A stretch of 64,000 bases of DNA from Mycobacterium cookii (GCF_010727945.1 NZ_AP022569.1:1302001-1366000); one strand, 5' to 3'; shown: positions 10,432 through 19,012, numbered from the stretch's first letter. Notes: generated by a model from the letters alone, not told the origin. Made by a program: numbers and translations.

Positions 10432-11249
10432 TGCGCCGCCTGGCCTTCCTGCTGCGGCCGGGCTGGATCGCACTGGCCGTGGTGGTGGTCGCCTTCACCT
10501 ACCTGTGCTTCACCGTGCTGGCACCGTGGCAACTGGGCAAGAACACCAAGACGTCGCGGGAGAACGACCAGATCCAGCAATCGCTGACCACCGCGCCGGT
10601 CCCGCTCACAACGCTGTTGCCGCAGCAGGATTCGTCGGCCCGCGATGCACAGTGGCGACGGGTGACGGCGACCGGGCACTACCTACCGGACAAACAACTG
10701 GTGGTCCGGCTGCGCGTCGCCGATGGGGAGCAGGCGATGGAGGTGCTGATTCCCTTCGCCGTCGACGGCGGCCCGACCGTCCTTGTCGATCGCGGCTATG
10801 TGCGGCCGCTGCCGGGATCGCGGGTACCGCCGCTGCCCCCGCCGCCTCGGGGGCCGGTGAGGATCACGGCCCGTCTGCGTGATTCCGAGGCCCCGGTGAC
10901 GGACAAGGAGTCGTTCGTCAGTGACGGTGTGCGACAGGTGTATTCGATCGACGTGCAGCGCATCGCGCAGCTGACCGGTGTGCCGTTGACCGGATCGTAT
11001 CTGCAGTTGGTCGACGATCAGCCGGGTGGGCTGGGCGTGATCGCTCTGCCCCATCTGGACGCCGGGCCGTTTCTGTCCTACGGCATTCAGTGGATCACTT
11101 TCGGCGTCGTCGCCCCGATCCTGCTGGGTTACTTCGTGTATTCCGAGGTAAAGGCCCGCCGGGCCGAGCAGGCCCAGTCGGCGCCGCCCGTCGACAAGCC
11201 GGCGACCGTCGAGGACAAGCTCACCGACCGGTACGGACGCCGGCGCTGA
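10431..11249 (+). CDS. SURF1 family cytochrome oxidase biogenesis protein
   Basis: A 272-residue inner-membrane protein with the SURF1 layout: one N-terminal transmembrane helix (about 10-32, ending FTVLAPWQLGKNTK), a large outer domain containing QWRRVTATGHYLPDKQLVVR and VLVDRGYVRP, and a C-terminal helix GIQWITFGVVAPILLGYFVY. SURF1 proteins aid haem a insertion into aa3 oxidase. The ATG directly overlaps the ptpA stop (TGATG). The last 29 nt overlap the convergent cobD 3' end. Homolog of Rv2235. Confidence 0.9.
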   Translation: MRRLAFLLRPGWIALAVVVVAFTYLCFTVLAPWQLGKNTKTSRENDQIQQSLTTAPVPLTTLLPQQDSSARDAQWRRVTATGHYLPDKQLVVRLRVADGEQAMEVLIPFAVDGGPTVLVDRGYVRPLPGSRVPPLPPPPRGPVRITARLRDSEAPVTDKESFVSDGVRQVYSIDVQRIAQLTGVPLTGSYLQLVDDQPGGLGVIALPHLDAGPFLSYGIQWITFGVVAPILLGYFVYSEVKARRAEQAQSAPPVDKPATVEDKLTDRYGRRR

Positions 11250-12162
11250 CGCAGAGCAAGACCGCCGCCGCCTGCACGGCCCGCGAGAGCCGCACCGCGC
11301 GAAGCAGATCCGTCACTGTTGGGATTGCTCCGTCGCCGAGCACCGGCCGGATCTGCAATTCGTGGTGATACTGGGTCGGTCCGCCCAACCGCACGCCCAG
11401 CGCCCCGGCGAACGCGGCCTCTACCACGCCGGCGTTCGGGCTGGGATGACGTCGAGCATCCCGCCGCCAGGCCGCGATCGCGTCCGCCGGTGATCCGCCG
11501 ACCACCGGCGCACACACCGCGGTCAGCACCGCGGTCAGCCGCGCGGGAAGGTAATTGGCCGCGTCGTCCAACCGGGCTGCGGCCCAACCGAATCGGGCGT
11601 AGCGCGGCGAACGGTGACCGACCATCGCGTCCAGCGTGTTGATCGCGCGGTACCCGAGTGCGCCGGGCACCCCGCCAACGCATGCCCACAACAGCGGCGC
11701 CACCTGCGCGTCGGAGGTGTTCTCGGCGACCGATTCGGCCGCCGCGCGGGTCAATCCTGCTGCGTCGAGATGCGCCGGGTCCCGCCCGCACAGCGACGGC
11801 AACAGGTCTCGGGCACCCTCGAGGTCGTCACCACGCAGCCGATCGCTCATCGCCGACCCGGTGCGCGCCAGCGAGGTTCCGCCCAGCACGACCCAGGTGG
11901 CGGCCGCGGTCGCGGCGATCGACCAAGCCGGGCCGCGCCGCCGTGCGCCCCGCTCCAGCGTGACACCGGCCAGAGTCACGGCGCCGACCAACACGGCCAC
12001 GTGCAGCGCGCCGGCGACCCGGCTGTCGCGATAGCTCAGCCGCTCGGCTGTCGTTGCCACAGTCCCGAATCCCGCCACCGGGTGAGCTGCCCGCGGGTCG
12101 GCCAGCACCAGGTCGGCCAGGTAGCCGATCAGCACACCGCTGAGCCGCGTGGCGTCAAACAC
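11221..12162 (-). CDS. cobD: Adenosylcobinamide-phosphate synthase CobD/CbiB
   Basis: A 313-residue membrane enzyme that joins aminopropanol (phosphate) to cobyric acid in cobalamin synthesis. Family motifs are DLVLADPRAAHPVAGFG near the start, AESVAENTSDAQVAPLLWA, GYRAINTLDAMVGHRS, and SPNAGVVEAAFAGALGVRLGG. About four to five hydrophobic segments are visible. It is near the cobC operon but separated by the ptkA operon, as in M. tuberculosis (Rv2236c). Start ATG 12162 is 34 bp from the divergent DUF2236 gene. Confidence 0.93.
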   Translation of the reverse strand: MFDATRLSGVLIGYLADLVLADPRAAHPVAGFGTVATTAERLSYRDSRVAGALHVAVLVGAVTLAGVTLERGARRRGPAWSIAATAAATWVVLGGTSLARTGSAMSDRLRGDDLEGARDLLPSLCGRDPAHLDAAGLTRAAAESVAENTSDAQVAPLLWACVGGVPGALGYRAINTLDAMVGHRSPRYARFGWAAARLDDAANYLPARLTAVLTAVCAPVVGGSPADAIAAWRRDARRHPSPNAGVVEAAFAGALGVRLGGPTQYHHELQIRPVLGDGAIPTVTDLLRAVRLSRAVQAAAVLLCVSAGVRTGR

Positions 12163-12196
12163 TCCGGCAGCGTCTCACACGTGATGTACTCGGCTG

Positions 12197-13012
12197 ATGA
12201 CGCGACGTGTCACCCGAGTCGCTGACCTGCTGAATCCCGCTGCCGTGCTGTTGCCCGCCGCGAATGTGATCATGCAGTTATCGCTGCCCGGCGTCGGCTA
12301 CGGAGTGCTGGAAAGCCCGGTCGACAGCGGCAACGTCTACAAGCATCCGTTCAAGCGGGCGCGTACCACCGGCACCTATCTGGCCGTCGCGACCATCGGT
12401 ACCGAATCCGACCGTGAGCTCATCCGCGCCGCCGTCGACACCGCGCACCGGCAAGTGCGCTCGACGTCGTCGAGTCCGGTGTCCTACAACGCGTTCGACC
12501 CTGCGCTGCAGCTCTGGGTGGCCGCCTGCTTGTACCGCTATTTCGTCGACCAGCATGAGTTCCTGTACGGCCCTCTCGACGAGGAGTCCGCGGACGCGGT
12601 ATATCAGGACGCGAAACGGCTGGGTACCACGCTCCAAGTGCGGGAAGCGATGTGGCCGACGGACCGGGTCGCCTTCGACGATTACTGGAAACGGTCGCTG
12701 GACGGCCTGCGGATTGACCCTGCGGTGCGCGACCACCTGCACGGAGTCGCGGCAATGAAGTTCCTGCCCAGACCACTGCACGCGCTGGCGGGGCCGTTCA
12801 ACCTGTTCGCGACGACGGGCTTTCTGCCCCCGGAATTCCGCTCGATGATGCGGTTGGGGTGGTCAGAATCCCAGCAGCGACGTTTCGGCTGGTTGCTGGC
12901 CGCTTTGCGGTTGGCCGACCGCCTGATTCCTCGCAATGCGTGGATTTTGGGTTATCGGCTTTACCTGTGGGACATGCGGTTCCGCGCCAGCCGGGGCTGG
13001 CGGATCGTGTAG
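12197..13012 (+). CDS. DUF2236 / MpaB-like oxygenase family protein
   Basis: A 271-residue protein of the DUF2236 (latex-clearing/MpaB-related) family: [27 protein letters not shown] at the N-terminus, then [22 protein letters not shown] with the conserved His, and [13 protein letters not shown]. Some members are haem-dependent oxygenases, but the substrate in mycobacteria is unknown. It corresponds in position to Rv2237. The start ATG lies 34 bp from the divergent cobD start. Confidence 0.8.
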   Translation: MTRRVTRVADLLNPAAVLLPAANVIMQLSLPGVGYGVLESPVDSGNVYKHPFKRARTTGTYLAVATIGTESDRELIRAAVDTAHRQVRSTSSSPVSYNAFDPALQLWVAACLYRYFVDQHEFLYGPLDEESADAVYQDAKRLGTTLQVREAMWPTDRVAFDDYWKRSLDGLRIDPAVRDHLHGVAAMKFLPRPLHALAGPFNLFATTGFLPPEFRSMMRLGWSESQQRRFGWLLAALRLADRLIPRNAWILGYRLYLWDMRFRASRGWRIV

Positions 13013-13015
13013 CGG

Positions 13016-13159
13016 CTAGCCGGCGATGGTGACCAGGACGATGGCGATCATGCTCAGCACGGCCATCCAGAACCACGGCTGCAGGTAGATGCGCTCGTTG
13101 CTCTCTTCGATCTTGGGCGCGTGTGAAGTGGTTCGCTCGGGCGTAAGTTGCGAAGTCAT
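13016..13159 (-). CDS. 47-residue single-pass membrane protein
   Basis: A short minus-strand frame from ATG 13159 to TAG 13018-13016. The first 25 residues are hydrophilic (MTSQLTPERTTSHAPKIEES), followed by a clear transmembrane helix WFWMAVLSMIAIVLVTIAG that ends the protein. I believe M. tuberculosis has a similar small gene in this place (Rv2237A), which supports a real gene. It converges on the DUF2236 gene, with 3 bp between the stops. A perfect 14-bp palindrome lies 11 bp upstream of its start. Function unknown; perhaps a membrane anchor or small regulatory subunit. Confidence 0.7.
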   Translation of the reverse strand: MTSQLTPERTTSHAPKIEESNERIYLQPWFWMAVLSMIAIVLVTIAG

Positions 13160-13169
13160 GTATCGAGTC

Positions 13170-13183
13170 TGACTAATTAGTCA
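13170..13183. promoter_or_regulatory. Perfect palindrome, candidate operator
   Basis: TGACTAATTAGTCA is a perfect 14-bp inverted repeat in AT-rich surroundings, between the 47-residue membrane protein (11 bp away) and the VOC gene (about 100 bp away). Size and symmetry suit a TetR- or MarR-type dimer; the regulator is unknown. Confidence 0.5.
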
Positions 13184-13286
13184 AACGAAGTAAATGTGGC
13201 GCTCGCCACCCCGGGTACCGGGTTGCGATCTAGGTCACACTTCAGGATGCTCAGGCAGGTCAGAACTTCGAGAATGGAGCGGCTCG

Positions 13287-13682
13287 ATGGCTTTCCCAGG
13301 ACTTAACCACGTCGCGGTCACCGTGCGAGACATGGCGGTCAGCGGCCCCTGGTACCGCCGGTTGTTCGACGCGGATCCGGCGGTCGACGAGCACACCGCC
13401 GCGGGTTTTCGCCACCTGGTGTGGGTCCTCGGCGGCGGCACTCTGTTCGGAATTCACCAGCACGAGCTGCCGGCGCCCGACGAGCGCTTCAGTGAGTTCC
13501 GGGTCGGTCTGGACCACGTCGGCTTCGGCTGCGCCACCCGCGGGGAGTTGGAGACGTGGATGACCCGGCTCAACAAGCTCGGCATTCAGCACGGCGGAAT
13601 CGTCGACGCGCCCTACGGATCGGGCCTGAGTTTTCGCGACCCCGACGGCATCGCTCTCGAACTGTTCGCTCTGCCCGGCTGA
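13287..13682 (+). CDS. VOC / glyoxalase family protein
   Basis: A 131-residue vicinal-oxygen-chelate protein with both half-domains: GLNHVAVTVRDMAVSGPWYRRLF at the N-terminus and VGLDHVGFGC plus YGSGLSFRDPDGIALELFA at the C-terminus. The His and Glu in these motifs are the usual metal ligands. Such proteins act as dioxygenases, isomerases or antibiotic-binding proteins, so no substrate is assigned. ATG 13287 is preceded by GGAGCG at good spacing, and the open frame upstream has no family sequence. Confidence 0.8.
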   Translation: MAFPGLNHVAVTVRDMAVSGPWYRRLFDADPAVDEHTAAGFRHLVWVLGGGTLFGIHQHELPAPDERFSEFRVGLDHVGFGCATRGELETWMTRLNKLGIQHGGIVDAPYGSGLSFRDPDGIALELFALPG

Positions 13683-13713
13683 CTTGCCCGCCGCGTTGTG
13701 TCAGCATTACGAC

Positions 13714-14388
13714 GTGAGCGCCCGCCACATTGCTCGTGTCCTCGTTGCCGTGGTGCTGACCACCCTGGTAGCGCCGTTTGCTCCCGCGTCCGCGGCGCCC
13801 TGCCCCCACGTCGAGGTGACGTTCGCCCGCGCGACCGGCGAGGCGCCAGGTGTCGGCGTGGTGGGACAGCAATTCATCGATGCGCTGCGCTCGCAGGTCG
13901 GGGGTCGGTCCGTCGCGGTCTATCCGGTCAATTACGCCGCGTCGGAGGATCTCGCCCCGTCGGCCAACGCCGGCGCCGTGGATGCGAACGCCCACGTCGA
14001 GTCGATGGCGGCGAGTTGTCCGAACACCAAGCTGGTGCTGGGTGGCTACTCCCAAGGCGCAGCCGTGATCGACCTGATCACCATCGCCCAGGCTCCGGTC
14101 TCGGGCTTCGTTCCCGTGTCGCTACCTCGAGACGTCGCCGATCACGTCGCCGCGCTGGCCCTCTTCGGCAATCCGACCAGCAGATACCTGGGCGCGCCGG
14201 TGAGTACGCTGAGTCCCTGGTACGGCGCGAAGGCCATCGATCTGTGCGCGGCCGGCGACCCGGTCTGCACCCCCGGCGCCTTGTTCACCGTTCCGACGCC
14301 GGCCGAGCTGTCCTCCCCCGAGCACCTGTCCTATCCGCATTCCGGAATGCCCTCTGAGGCAGCAACTTTCGTCGCAAGCCAGCTGTAG
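13714..14388 (+). CDS. Secreted cutinase-family esterase
   Basis: A 224-residue protein from GTG 13714 with a Sec signal peptide (VLVAVVLTTLVAPFAPASA, cut near 26). The catalytic triad is visible: Ser113 in GGYSQG, Asp in AGDPVC and His in EHLSYP. Cysteines flank the domain as in cutinase-like proteins (Culp), which hydrolyse lipid esters outside the cell. A TTG ten codons upstream is an alternative start but is less likely. It is followed 4 bp later by the quinone oxidoreductase gene on the same strand. Confidence 0.88.
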   Translation: MSARHIARVLVAVVLTTLVAPFAPASAAPCPHVEVTFARATGEAPGVGVVGQQFIDALRSQVGGRSVAVYPVNYAASEDLAPSANAGAVDANAHVESMAASCPNTKLVLGGYSQGAAVIDLITIAQAPVSGFVPVSLPRDVADHVAALALFGNPTSRYLGAPVSTLSPWYGAKAIDLCAAGDPVCTPGALFTVPTPAELSSPEHLSYPHSGMPSEAATFVASQL

Positions 14389-14392
14389 ACAA

Positions 14393-15397
14393 ATGCGCGC
14401 AGTCGTCATCACCAAACACGGTCCACCGTCGGTGCTCAAGGTGCAGGATCGGCCCGATCCTCCACCGCCCGCGGCCGGCCAGGTGCGGATTGCAGTCCGT
14501 GCGGCCGGAGTCAACTTCGCTGATCATCTCGCGCGGGTCGGGCTCTATCCCGACGCCCCCAAGGTGCCCAGCGTGGTTGGCTACGAGGTCGCCGGGACCG
14601 TCGAGGCCGTCGGTGACGGCGTCGATCCCGCGCGGGTGGGACAGCGGGTGCTGGCCGGAACCCGTTTCGGCGGCTACGCCGAGATCGTCAACGCCGGCGC
14701 GAACGACACTGTCGCGCTTCCGGACTCGATGAGCTTCGAGCAGGGCGCCGCGATCCCGGTCAACTACGCGACGGCGTGGGCGGCGCTGCACGGCTACGGC
14801 TCACTGCAGCCGGGCGAGCGCGTGCTGGTGCATGCCGCTGCCGGCGGCGTCGGCATCGCGGCCGTGCAGCTGGCCAAGGCTGCGGGCGCGGTCGTGCACG
14901 GCACCGCGTCGCCGGGCAAACACAAACAGCTCGCCGCGCTCGGCGTCGACCGAGCCATCGACTACCGCCGCGGCGGATGGTGGAAGAGCCTGAGCCCCTA
15001 CGACATTGTGCTCGACGCCCTCGGCGGCACATCGCTTCGGCGGTCGATGGACTTGCTGCGACCGGGCGGACGGCTTGTCGCCTATGGCTTCTCGGCGATG
15101 CAGCAGGGCGAGAAGCGGTCGCTGCGGCGCGCGGCGCCGCAGGTGCTGGCGATGCTGCGTGGGTTCAACCTGATCAAGCAGATGGAGGACTCGAAGACCG
15201 TCATCGGCCTGAACATGCTGCGGCTGTGGGACGACCGCGGCACCCTAGAGCCCTGGATCGGACCGCTGTCGACGGCATTGTCGGACGGCACGGCGGCGCC
15301 GGTCGTGCACGCGGCGGTGCCGTTCGACGATGCGCCCGAAGCGCATCGCATCCTGGCTGCGCGGGAGAACGTCGGCAAGGTCGTGCTGGTTCCCTGA
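14393..15397 (+). CDS. Zinc-independent quinone oxidoreductase (MDR family)
   Basis: A 334-residue medium-chain dehydrogenase/reductase. The N-terminal catalytic domain has RAAGVNFADHLARVGLYP and [12 protein letters not shown]. The Rossmann part has VLVHAAAGGVGIAAVQLAK, the NADPH-binding motif, and the C-terminus ends ENVGKVVLVP. The zinc-binding cysteines of alcohol dehydrogenases are missing, as in QOR/VAT-1 type enzymes. It probably reduces quinones or enones with NADPH. ATG 14393 is 4 bp after the cutinase stop, suggesting a two-gene operon. Confidence 0.88.
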   Translation: MRAVVITKHGPPSVLKVQDRPDPPPPAAGQVRIAVRAAGVNFADHLARVGLYPDAPKVPSVVGYEVAGTVEAVGDGVDPARVGQRVLAGTRFGGYAEIVNAGANDTVALPDSMSFEQGAAIPVNYATAWAALHGYGSLQPGERVLVHAAAGGVGIAAVQLAKAAGAVVHGTASPGKHKQLAALGVDRAIDYRRGGWWKSLSPYDIVLDALGGTSLRRSMDLLRPGGRLVAYGFSAMQQGEKRSLRRAAPQVLAMLRGFNLIKQMEDSKTVIGLNMLRLWDDRGTLEPWIGPLSTALSDGTAAPVVHAAVPFDDAPEAHRILAARENVGKVVLVP

Positions 15398-15401
15398 CGC
15401 G

Positions 15402-15872
15402 TCAGCAGATCCGGTGCAAGCGGGTGTCCCACACGTGCCCATCCATGTCGGCGAACGTAGCCAACCGGACGGGGTGTCTGCCGTCTGCGAACCAATCACT
15501 GGTCATGCTGGCGTGGATCGGCCATCCGCCCGCGTGCGCCAACGAGACCATGCCGCGCCAGGCGCTGTAACCGCCGGCCGTGAAGCCGGCTTCCGAGGTG
15601 TGACAGATTTCGTTCAACGACACGGTCTGCAGATCCGCCGGATCGCGCCCGATCAGGGCGGCGAACGCAGGATTCACGAACAGGATCTCGCCGTGAGCGT
15701 CGGCGAGCAGGACCGGCGCGACGAGCCGGGACAACACCACCAGCGCCGGCATCTCCGCCAGGGTGGTCATCGGCGAAAGGAGTCGCCAGTCAGCCCGGCG
15801 ACGTTCCGCCGGCCGGACCGCAGTCGCAGCGAGATCTTCGGACGCGCGAAGGTCGGGTGGACGTACAGACAT
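15402..15872 (-). CDS. PAS-domain protein
   Basis: A 156-residue protein with a single PAS domain: VAPVLLADAHGEILFVNPAFAALIGRDPADLQTVSLNEIC is the typical PAS core (about residues 45-85). No kinase, HTH or cyclase domain follows, so it is a stand-alone sensor or binding module. ATG 15872 is used; ATG 15884 is also possible. It is divergent from the PNPOx-like gene, and the intervening 148 bp holds two DosR-like palindromes. The 3' end meets the oxidoreductase stop (4 bp gap, convergent). Confidence 0.7.
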   Translation of the reverse strand: MSVRPPDLRASEDLAATAVRPAERRRADWRLLSPMTTLAEMPALVVLSRLVAPVLLADAHGEILFVNPAFAALIGRDPADLQTVSLNEICHTSEAGFTAGGYSAWRGMVSLAHAGGWPIHASMTSDWFADGRHPVRLATFADMDGHVWDTRLHRIC

Positions 15873-15906
15873 GGCGTCCAACATTCCGGACCTTATGTCA
15901 CCCTCA

Positions 15907-15926
15907 ATAGGGCCGAACGGCCCTAT
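15907..15926. promoter_or_regulatory. DosR-like palindrome 1
   Basis: ATAGGGCCG-AA-CGGCCCTAT is a perfect 20-bp inverted repeat. Its core GGGCC-N4-GGCCC has the spacing of the DosR box GGGAC-N4-GTCCC. It lies 35 bp before the PAS gene and about 95 bp before the PNPOx-like gene. The match is partial in a GC-rich genome, so assignment to DosR is inference. Confidence 0.5.
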
Positions 15927-15970
15927 CCGGATGCGATGCGAATGCGACAAGCGCCAGCACAATCCGCGCA

Positions 15971-15984
15971 GTGCCATTCGGCCC
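15971..15984. promoter_or_regulatory. DosR-like palindrome 2
   Basis: GTGCC-ATTC-GGCCC, followed by TAG, repeats the right arm of palindrome 1 (CGGCCCTA) and keeps the 5-4-5 arrangement with one asymmetric base. It is 37 bp upstream of the PNPOx-like start. Paired boxes are common at DosR promoters. Confidence 0.4.
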
Positions 15985-16020
15985 TAGGCGGATATCCACC
16001 TGTTGTGAACTATTAACTGC

Positions 16021-16473
16021 GTGAAGCAGTCTGCCTACGATGGCGGCTTGGGCACGGCGCGCCTACCCGGCCGCGCTGAGCAGATGGACCGCGATGAGGC
16101 GATGCGGTTGCTGAGCAGTGTCGACTACGGGCGAATTGTCTTTGACCTACAAGCACTTCCGGCGATCCGCCCGGTGAATCATTTGGTGGACGCGGGCACA
16201 GTCATCGTGCGCACTCGACTCACCTCCGCAATCGGGTCCGCCGTGAGCTCCGGGGACGGACTCGTCGTCGCCTACGAAGCCGACGATCTCGACCCCCTGA
16301 CCCAGACCGGGTGGAGTGTTGTCGTCACCGGCCGGGCACACACTGTCTTCGATCCTGAGTCCGTAGCGCGATACGAACGACTCCTTCACCCGTGGGTCAA
16401 TCACCCTGACTCGGTCGTCGCAATCGCGCCCACCATGGTCACCGGCATCCGCATCGTCGCCGCACGGGAGTAA
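16021..16473 (+). CDS. Pyridoxamine 5'-phosphate oxidase-fold (FMN/F420-binding) family protein
   Basis: A 150-residue split-barrel protein. The core reads [32 protein letters not shown], then [25 protein letters not shown] and a C-terminal MVTGIRIV, the usual layout of small PNPOx-like proteins that bind FMN or F420. GTG 16021 is used; an ATG at 16084 ([10 protein letters not shown]) also fits. From established knowledge, M. tuberculosis DosR-regulon proteins Rv3129 and Rv0080 belong to this family, which agrees with the palindromes upstream. The substrate is unknown. Confidence 0.8.
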   Translation: MKQSAYDGGLGTARLPGRAEQMDRDEAMRLLSSVDYGRIVFDLQALPAIRPVNHLVDAGTVIVRTRLTSAIGSAVSSGDGLVVAYEADDLDPLTQTGWSVVVTGRAHTVFDPESVARYERLLHPWVNHPDSVVAIAPTMVTGIRIVAARE

Positions 16474-16492
16474 CTTCCGCTGAGGTAATAGA

Positions 16493-16506
16493 TGGACCTT
16501 CGTCCA
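16493..16506. promoter_or_regulatory. Third 5-4-5 palindrome
   Basis: TGGAC-CTTC-GTCCA is a perfect inverted repeat between the PNPOx-like and DUF6065 genes, differing from GGGAC-N4-GTCCC by one symmetric base. It could be a weak DosR-like site or simply a hairpin ending the PNPOx transcript. Confidence 0.3.
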
Positions 16507-16613
16507 ACTGTGAGTAGGCTGTGCGCTCAATTACCGAGCACGACGTGCCATGTTTCTGCGGGAGAGCTTTCATCCTCTGCGGCAAACGGTGCCCCCAGCT
16601 AATCGAGGACCAG

Positions 16614-17462
16614 ATGACGGAAGAGTCCAGCGCGCGCGCCCGTCCACTGATCGCGTTCATCACCGGTGCTGACGCGCCGCAGATCGAACCGGCTCCGATT
16701 AGCCGGACGTGGATGTCAACGATGTCGGAGACGCGCATGGGTTGGCCTAACCGATGCCTGCCGATGCTGATGGCTAACCAAAGCGGCTGGGAGTTGCGAA
16801 ATCCGTGCGCGTTCACCGCCACGTGGTTCGGTCCGGACAACGACGTGGACGTGCTGATCACACCTGACAATCGCGACCCCGATCAGTTCCTGCCGCTGAG
16901 CCACTTCGGTAACGGCATCCTGACGTGGAGGCTGCCGCTCCTGTTTCGCACCCCGCCCGGCTACAACTTGTTGGTCCGCGGACCGGCGAATTATCCGAAG
17001 GACGCCGCGTGCCCGTTGGAAGGCGTCGTCGAAACCGACTGGGCAAGTGCGAGTTTCAGCATGAGCTGGAAACTCACTCGCAAACTGATGCCGGTGCGAT
17101 TCGAAGTCGACGAGCCGATCTGCATGATCGTTCCGCAGCGCCGAGCCGAGCTTGAAGAGTTCGCCCCGGAATTCAGGCACATCGAGTCCGATCAAGATCT
17201 GCAACGAAAGCATGAGGTCTTTCTGCGCTCACGTGACGCGGCAAAACAGATCGAGCAGGTGGCGAGGGTCGCCGCCGGAGAGCAAGTCGAGTGGCAAGGC
17301 CATTACACGCGCGGCGAACACGCCGACGGCGAGGCCGGAATCGCGGAGCATCAGACTCGGCGTCATCTACATTCATTTGGTTGGCCACAAAGCGACAAGC
17401 CGAGCCCCGACCAGTCACTGGTGGGCGCGGACGGTATCGAACTGCCGGCCGCTGGTGCGTAA
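16614..17462 (+). CDS. DUF6065-like protein of unknown function
   Basis: A 282-residue protein that resembles the DUF6065 family (TGADAPQIEPAPISRTWM, ANQSGWELRNPCAFTATWFG, SHFGNGILTWRLPLLFRTPPGYNLLVRGP). No catalytic motif is recognised. ATG 16614 begins the conserved region; the frame upstream is open but lacks support. The last 15 codons (VGADGIELPAAGA and the stop) are read from a partial tRNA-Val copy, so the present C-terminus was probably created by a recombination event. The region also looks less GC-biased than its neighbours, suggesting acquisition by transfer. Confidence 0.65.
   Translation: MTEESSARARPLIAFITGADAPQIEPAPISRTWMSTMSETRMGWPNRCLPMLMANQSGWELRNPCAFTATWFGPDNDVDVLITPDNRDPDQFLPLSHFGNGILTWRLPLLFRTPPGYNLLVRGPANYPKDAACPLEGVVETDWASASFSMSWKLTRKLMPVRFEVDEPICMIVPQRRAELEEFAPEFRHIESDQDLQRKHEVFLRSRDAAKQIEQVARVAAGEQVEWQGHYTRGEHADGEAGIAEHQTRRHLHSFGWPQSDKPSPDQSLVGADGIELPAAGA
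17417..17462 (-). repeat. Partial tRNA-Val copy (3' half), att-like direct repeat
   Basis: These 46 bases match the 3' half of the intact tRNA-Val at 17913-17987, from the anticodon loop through the T arm to the CCA end. The first 25 bases on the plus strand are identical in the two copies, with scattered mismatches after that. Such a tRNA 3' fragment is the classic footprint of integrase-mediated insertion. The two copies bracket about 450 bp carrying one membrane-protein gene. Confidence 0.75.
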
Positions 17463-17513
17463 ATCCGAGCCAGGGTGACCGGTCTGGCGCCAACAACGTG
17501 GTAGACCACCACA

Positions 17514-17888
17514 GTGCCCCATCCTCATCTCGCCGAAATCGTGCTGGTCGACGGTGCGACCGCCGCCACTCTGGCGCAAGTCCTTCCGGTACTGCTGCTG
17601 ACACTGGCTGTGGAGATGAGACGGACCCAGATACATTCCCGGGTGTCACGTCTTCGACTGGGCGCGTTCTTCCTGCTCTTCGCCGTGGCAGAGACGCTGT
17701 TGGTGTTATCCATCGACGGGACCCTTTATCCGTTTCGATGGTTCGATCTCGCCTCGGCCGTAGCGATCTTCGGCCTGCTTTCAATGGCGTTCGCATTGTC
17801 CCTGGCCGAGATGCGCCCCCCGCAACGGCCGGCGGTACCGCCCGTCGAGGATCCGCCAACGAACGACAGCGGCGATCTCGCGCCCTAG
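17514..17888 (+). CDS. Small membrane protein between tRNA-Val repeats
   Basis: A 124-residue protein from GTG 17514 with three predicted transmembrane segments: ATLAQVLPVLLLTLAVEM, LGAFFLLFAVAETLLVLSI and FDLASAVAIFGLLSMAFALSL. The tail is proline-rich and acidic. No family is recognised. It is the only gene between the partial and complete tRNA-Val copies, so it may be cargo of a decayed integrated element. No integrase is visible in the window. Confidence 0.6.
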   Translation: MPHPHLAEIVLVDGATAATLAQVLPVLLLTLAVEMRRTQIHSRVSRLRLGAFFLLFAVAETLLVLSIDGTLYPFRWFDLASAVAIFGLLSMAFALSLAEMRPPQRPAVPPVEDPPTNDSGDLAP

Positions 17889-17912
17889 CCGGGCTGCGAA
17901 CTGCAGAAATAC

Positions 17913-17987
17913 TGGTGGGCGCGGACGGTATCGAACCGCCGACCGCTGGTGTGTAAAACCAGAGCTCTACCACTGAGCTACGCGCCC
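17913..17987 (-). tRNA. tRNA-Val (anticodon UAC)
   Basis: The minus strand folds as a complete 75-nt tRNA including an encoded CCA. The acceptor pairs GGGCGCG with CGCGCCC, the D arm is GCTCAGTGGTAGAGC, the anticodon stem CTGGT/ACCAG closes the loop TTTACAC (anticodon TAC), and the T arm holds GGTTCGATACC. Its 3' half is duplicated at 17417-17462. Confidence 0.97.
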
Positions 17988-18036
17988 GTGCGGCGCCAAG
18001 ATACCGCCCAGACCGCCTCGGCCCCAAAATCTCCGA

Positions 18037-18492
18037 CTACAGCGCCGCCAGCGCGTCGGTCCAGAGCCGCTGGTCGCGGGCCTCGCCGGGCTGCTTCATC
18101 TCGGCGAATCGGATGACGCCCGAACGGTCGACCAGGAACGTGCCGCGATTGGCGATACCGGCGTCCTCATTGAAGACGCCGTAGGCCTGACTCACCACCC
18201 CGTGCGGCCAGAAATCCGAGAGCACCGGGAACAGGAAACCGCTGTCGGTGGCCCACACCTTGTGGGTGGGCGCCGGGCCCACCGAGATGGCCAGCACCGC
18301 CCTGTCGTCGTTCTCGAAGTCGGGCAGGTGGTCACGTATCTGGTCGAGCTCGCCTTGGCAGATGCCGGTGAAAGCGAGCGGAAAGAACACCAGCAGAACG
18401 TCTTTGGCGCCACGAAAGTCGCTGAGCGTGACCGGCTGGCGGTTCTGGTCGACCAGCGTGAAGTCCGGTGCGCTTACGCCGACCGCCAACAT
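18037..18492 (-). CDS. ahpE: One-cysteine peroxiredoxin AhpE
   Basis: A 151-residue peroxiredoxin reducing peroxides and peroxynitrite. The peroxidatic Cys45 lies in PLAFTGICQGELDQI, and no other cysteine is present, defining the 1-Cys AhpE class; the M. tuberculosis enzyme (153 aa, Rv2238c) also uses Cys45 and is reduced by mycoredoxin/mycothiol. The ATG at 18492 shares its A with the stop of the DUF3052 gene, so the two are co-translated. A much longer upstream frame is an artefact of the neighbouring gene. Confidence 0.95.
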   Translation of the reverse strand: MLAVGVSAPDFTLVDQNRQPVTLSDFRGAKDVLLVFFPLAFTGICQGELDQIRDHLPDFENDDRAVLAISVGPAPTHKVWATDSGFLFPVLSDFWPHGVVSQAYGVFNEDAGIANRGTFLVDRSGVIRFAEMKQPGEARDQRLWTDALAAL

Positions 18493-18914
18493 CAGCGGCG
18501 CCCGGCCCGCGATTTCGGCTGAACCAGACGGCTCGCGCTCCACTCGTCGAGGTTGACCGACGAGGTCGGCATCAGCCCGGCAGTCGGCGCCGACTCGGCG
18601 ATCTCGGCGGGCTGAACGTGGCCCGGCCGTCCCGTCTTGGGTGTCAGCACCCAGATGACGCCGTCGTCGGCCAACGGCGCGATCGCATCCATCAAGGTGT
18701 CCACCAAGTCGCCGTCGCCGTCGCGCCACCAGAGCAGCACGACATCGATGACCTCATCGGTGTCTTCGTCGAGCAACTCGCCGCCGCACGCATCCTCCAC
18801 GTCGGCGCGGATCTCGTCGTTGGTGTCCTCGTCCCAACCCCACTCTTGGACAACCTGCCCTCTTTGGATGCCCAATTTGCGGGCATAACTCGGGGCGTCA
18901 TCCGCCGCGACCAC
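18492..18914 (-). CDS. DUF3052 family protein
   Basis: A 140-residue soluble, acidic protein found throughout actinobacteria (Rv2239c type). Conserved segments are YARKLGIQRGQVVQEWGWDED near the N-terminus, EVIDVVLLWWRDGDGDLVDTL in the middle and GVIWVLTPKTGRPGHV. Function is unknown; constant linkage to ahpE suggests a role in peroxide or redox stress. Start ATG 18914 has GGAGGT a few bases upstream. Confidence 0.88.
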   Translation of the reverse strand: MVAADDAPSYARKLGIQRGQVVQEWGWDEDTNDEIRADVEDACGGELLDEDTDEVIDVVLLWWRDGDGDLVDTLMDAIAPLADDGVIWVLTPKTGRPGHVQPAEIAESAPTAGLMPTSSVNLDEWSASRLVQPKSRAGRR

Positions 18915-19012
18915 CGTGCGACCTCCTTGTCAGTTCCAAGCCACTGATGCGTGAACGTGCAGTGCAATGCCCTTCATCGTCGCATAGCACGTAGCGTTGC
19001 ACATCTGTCGAC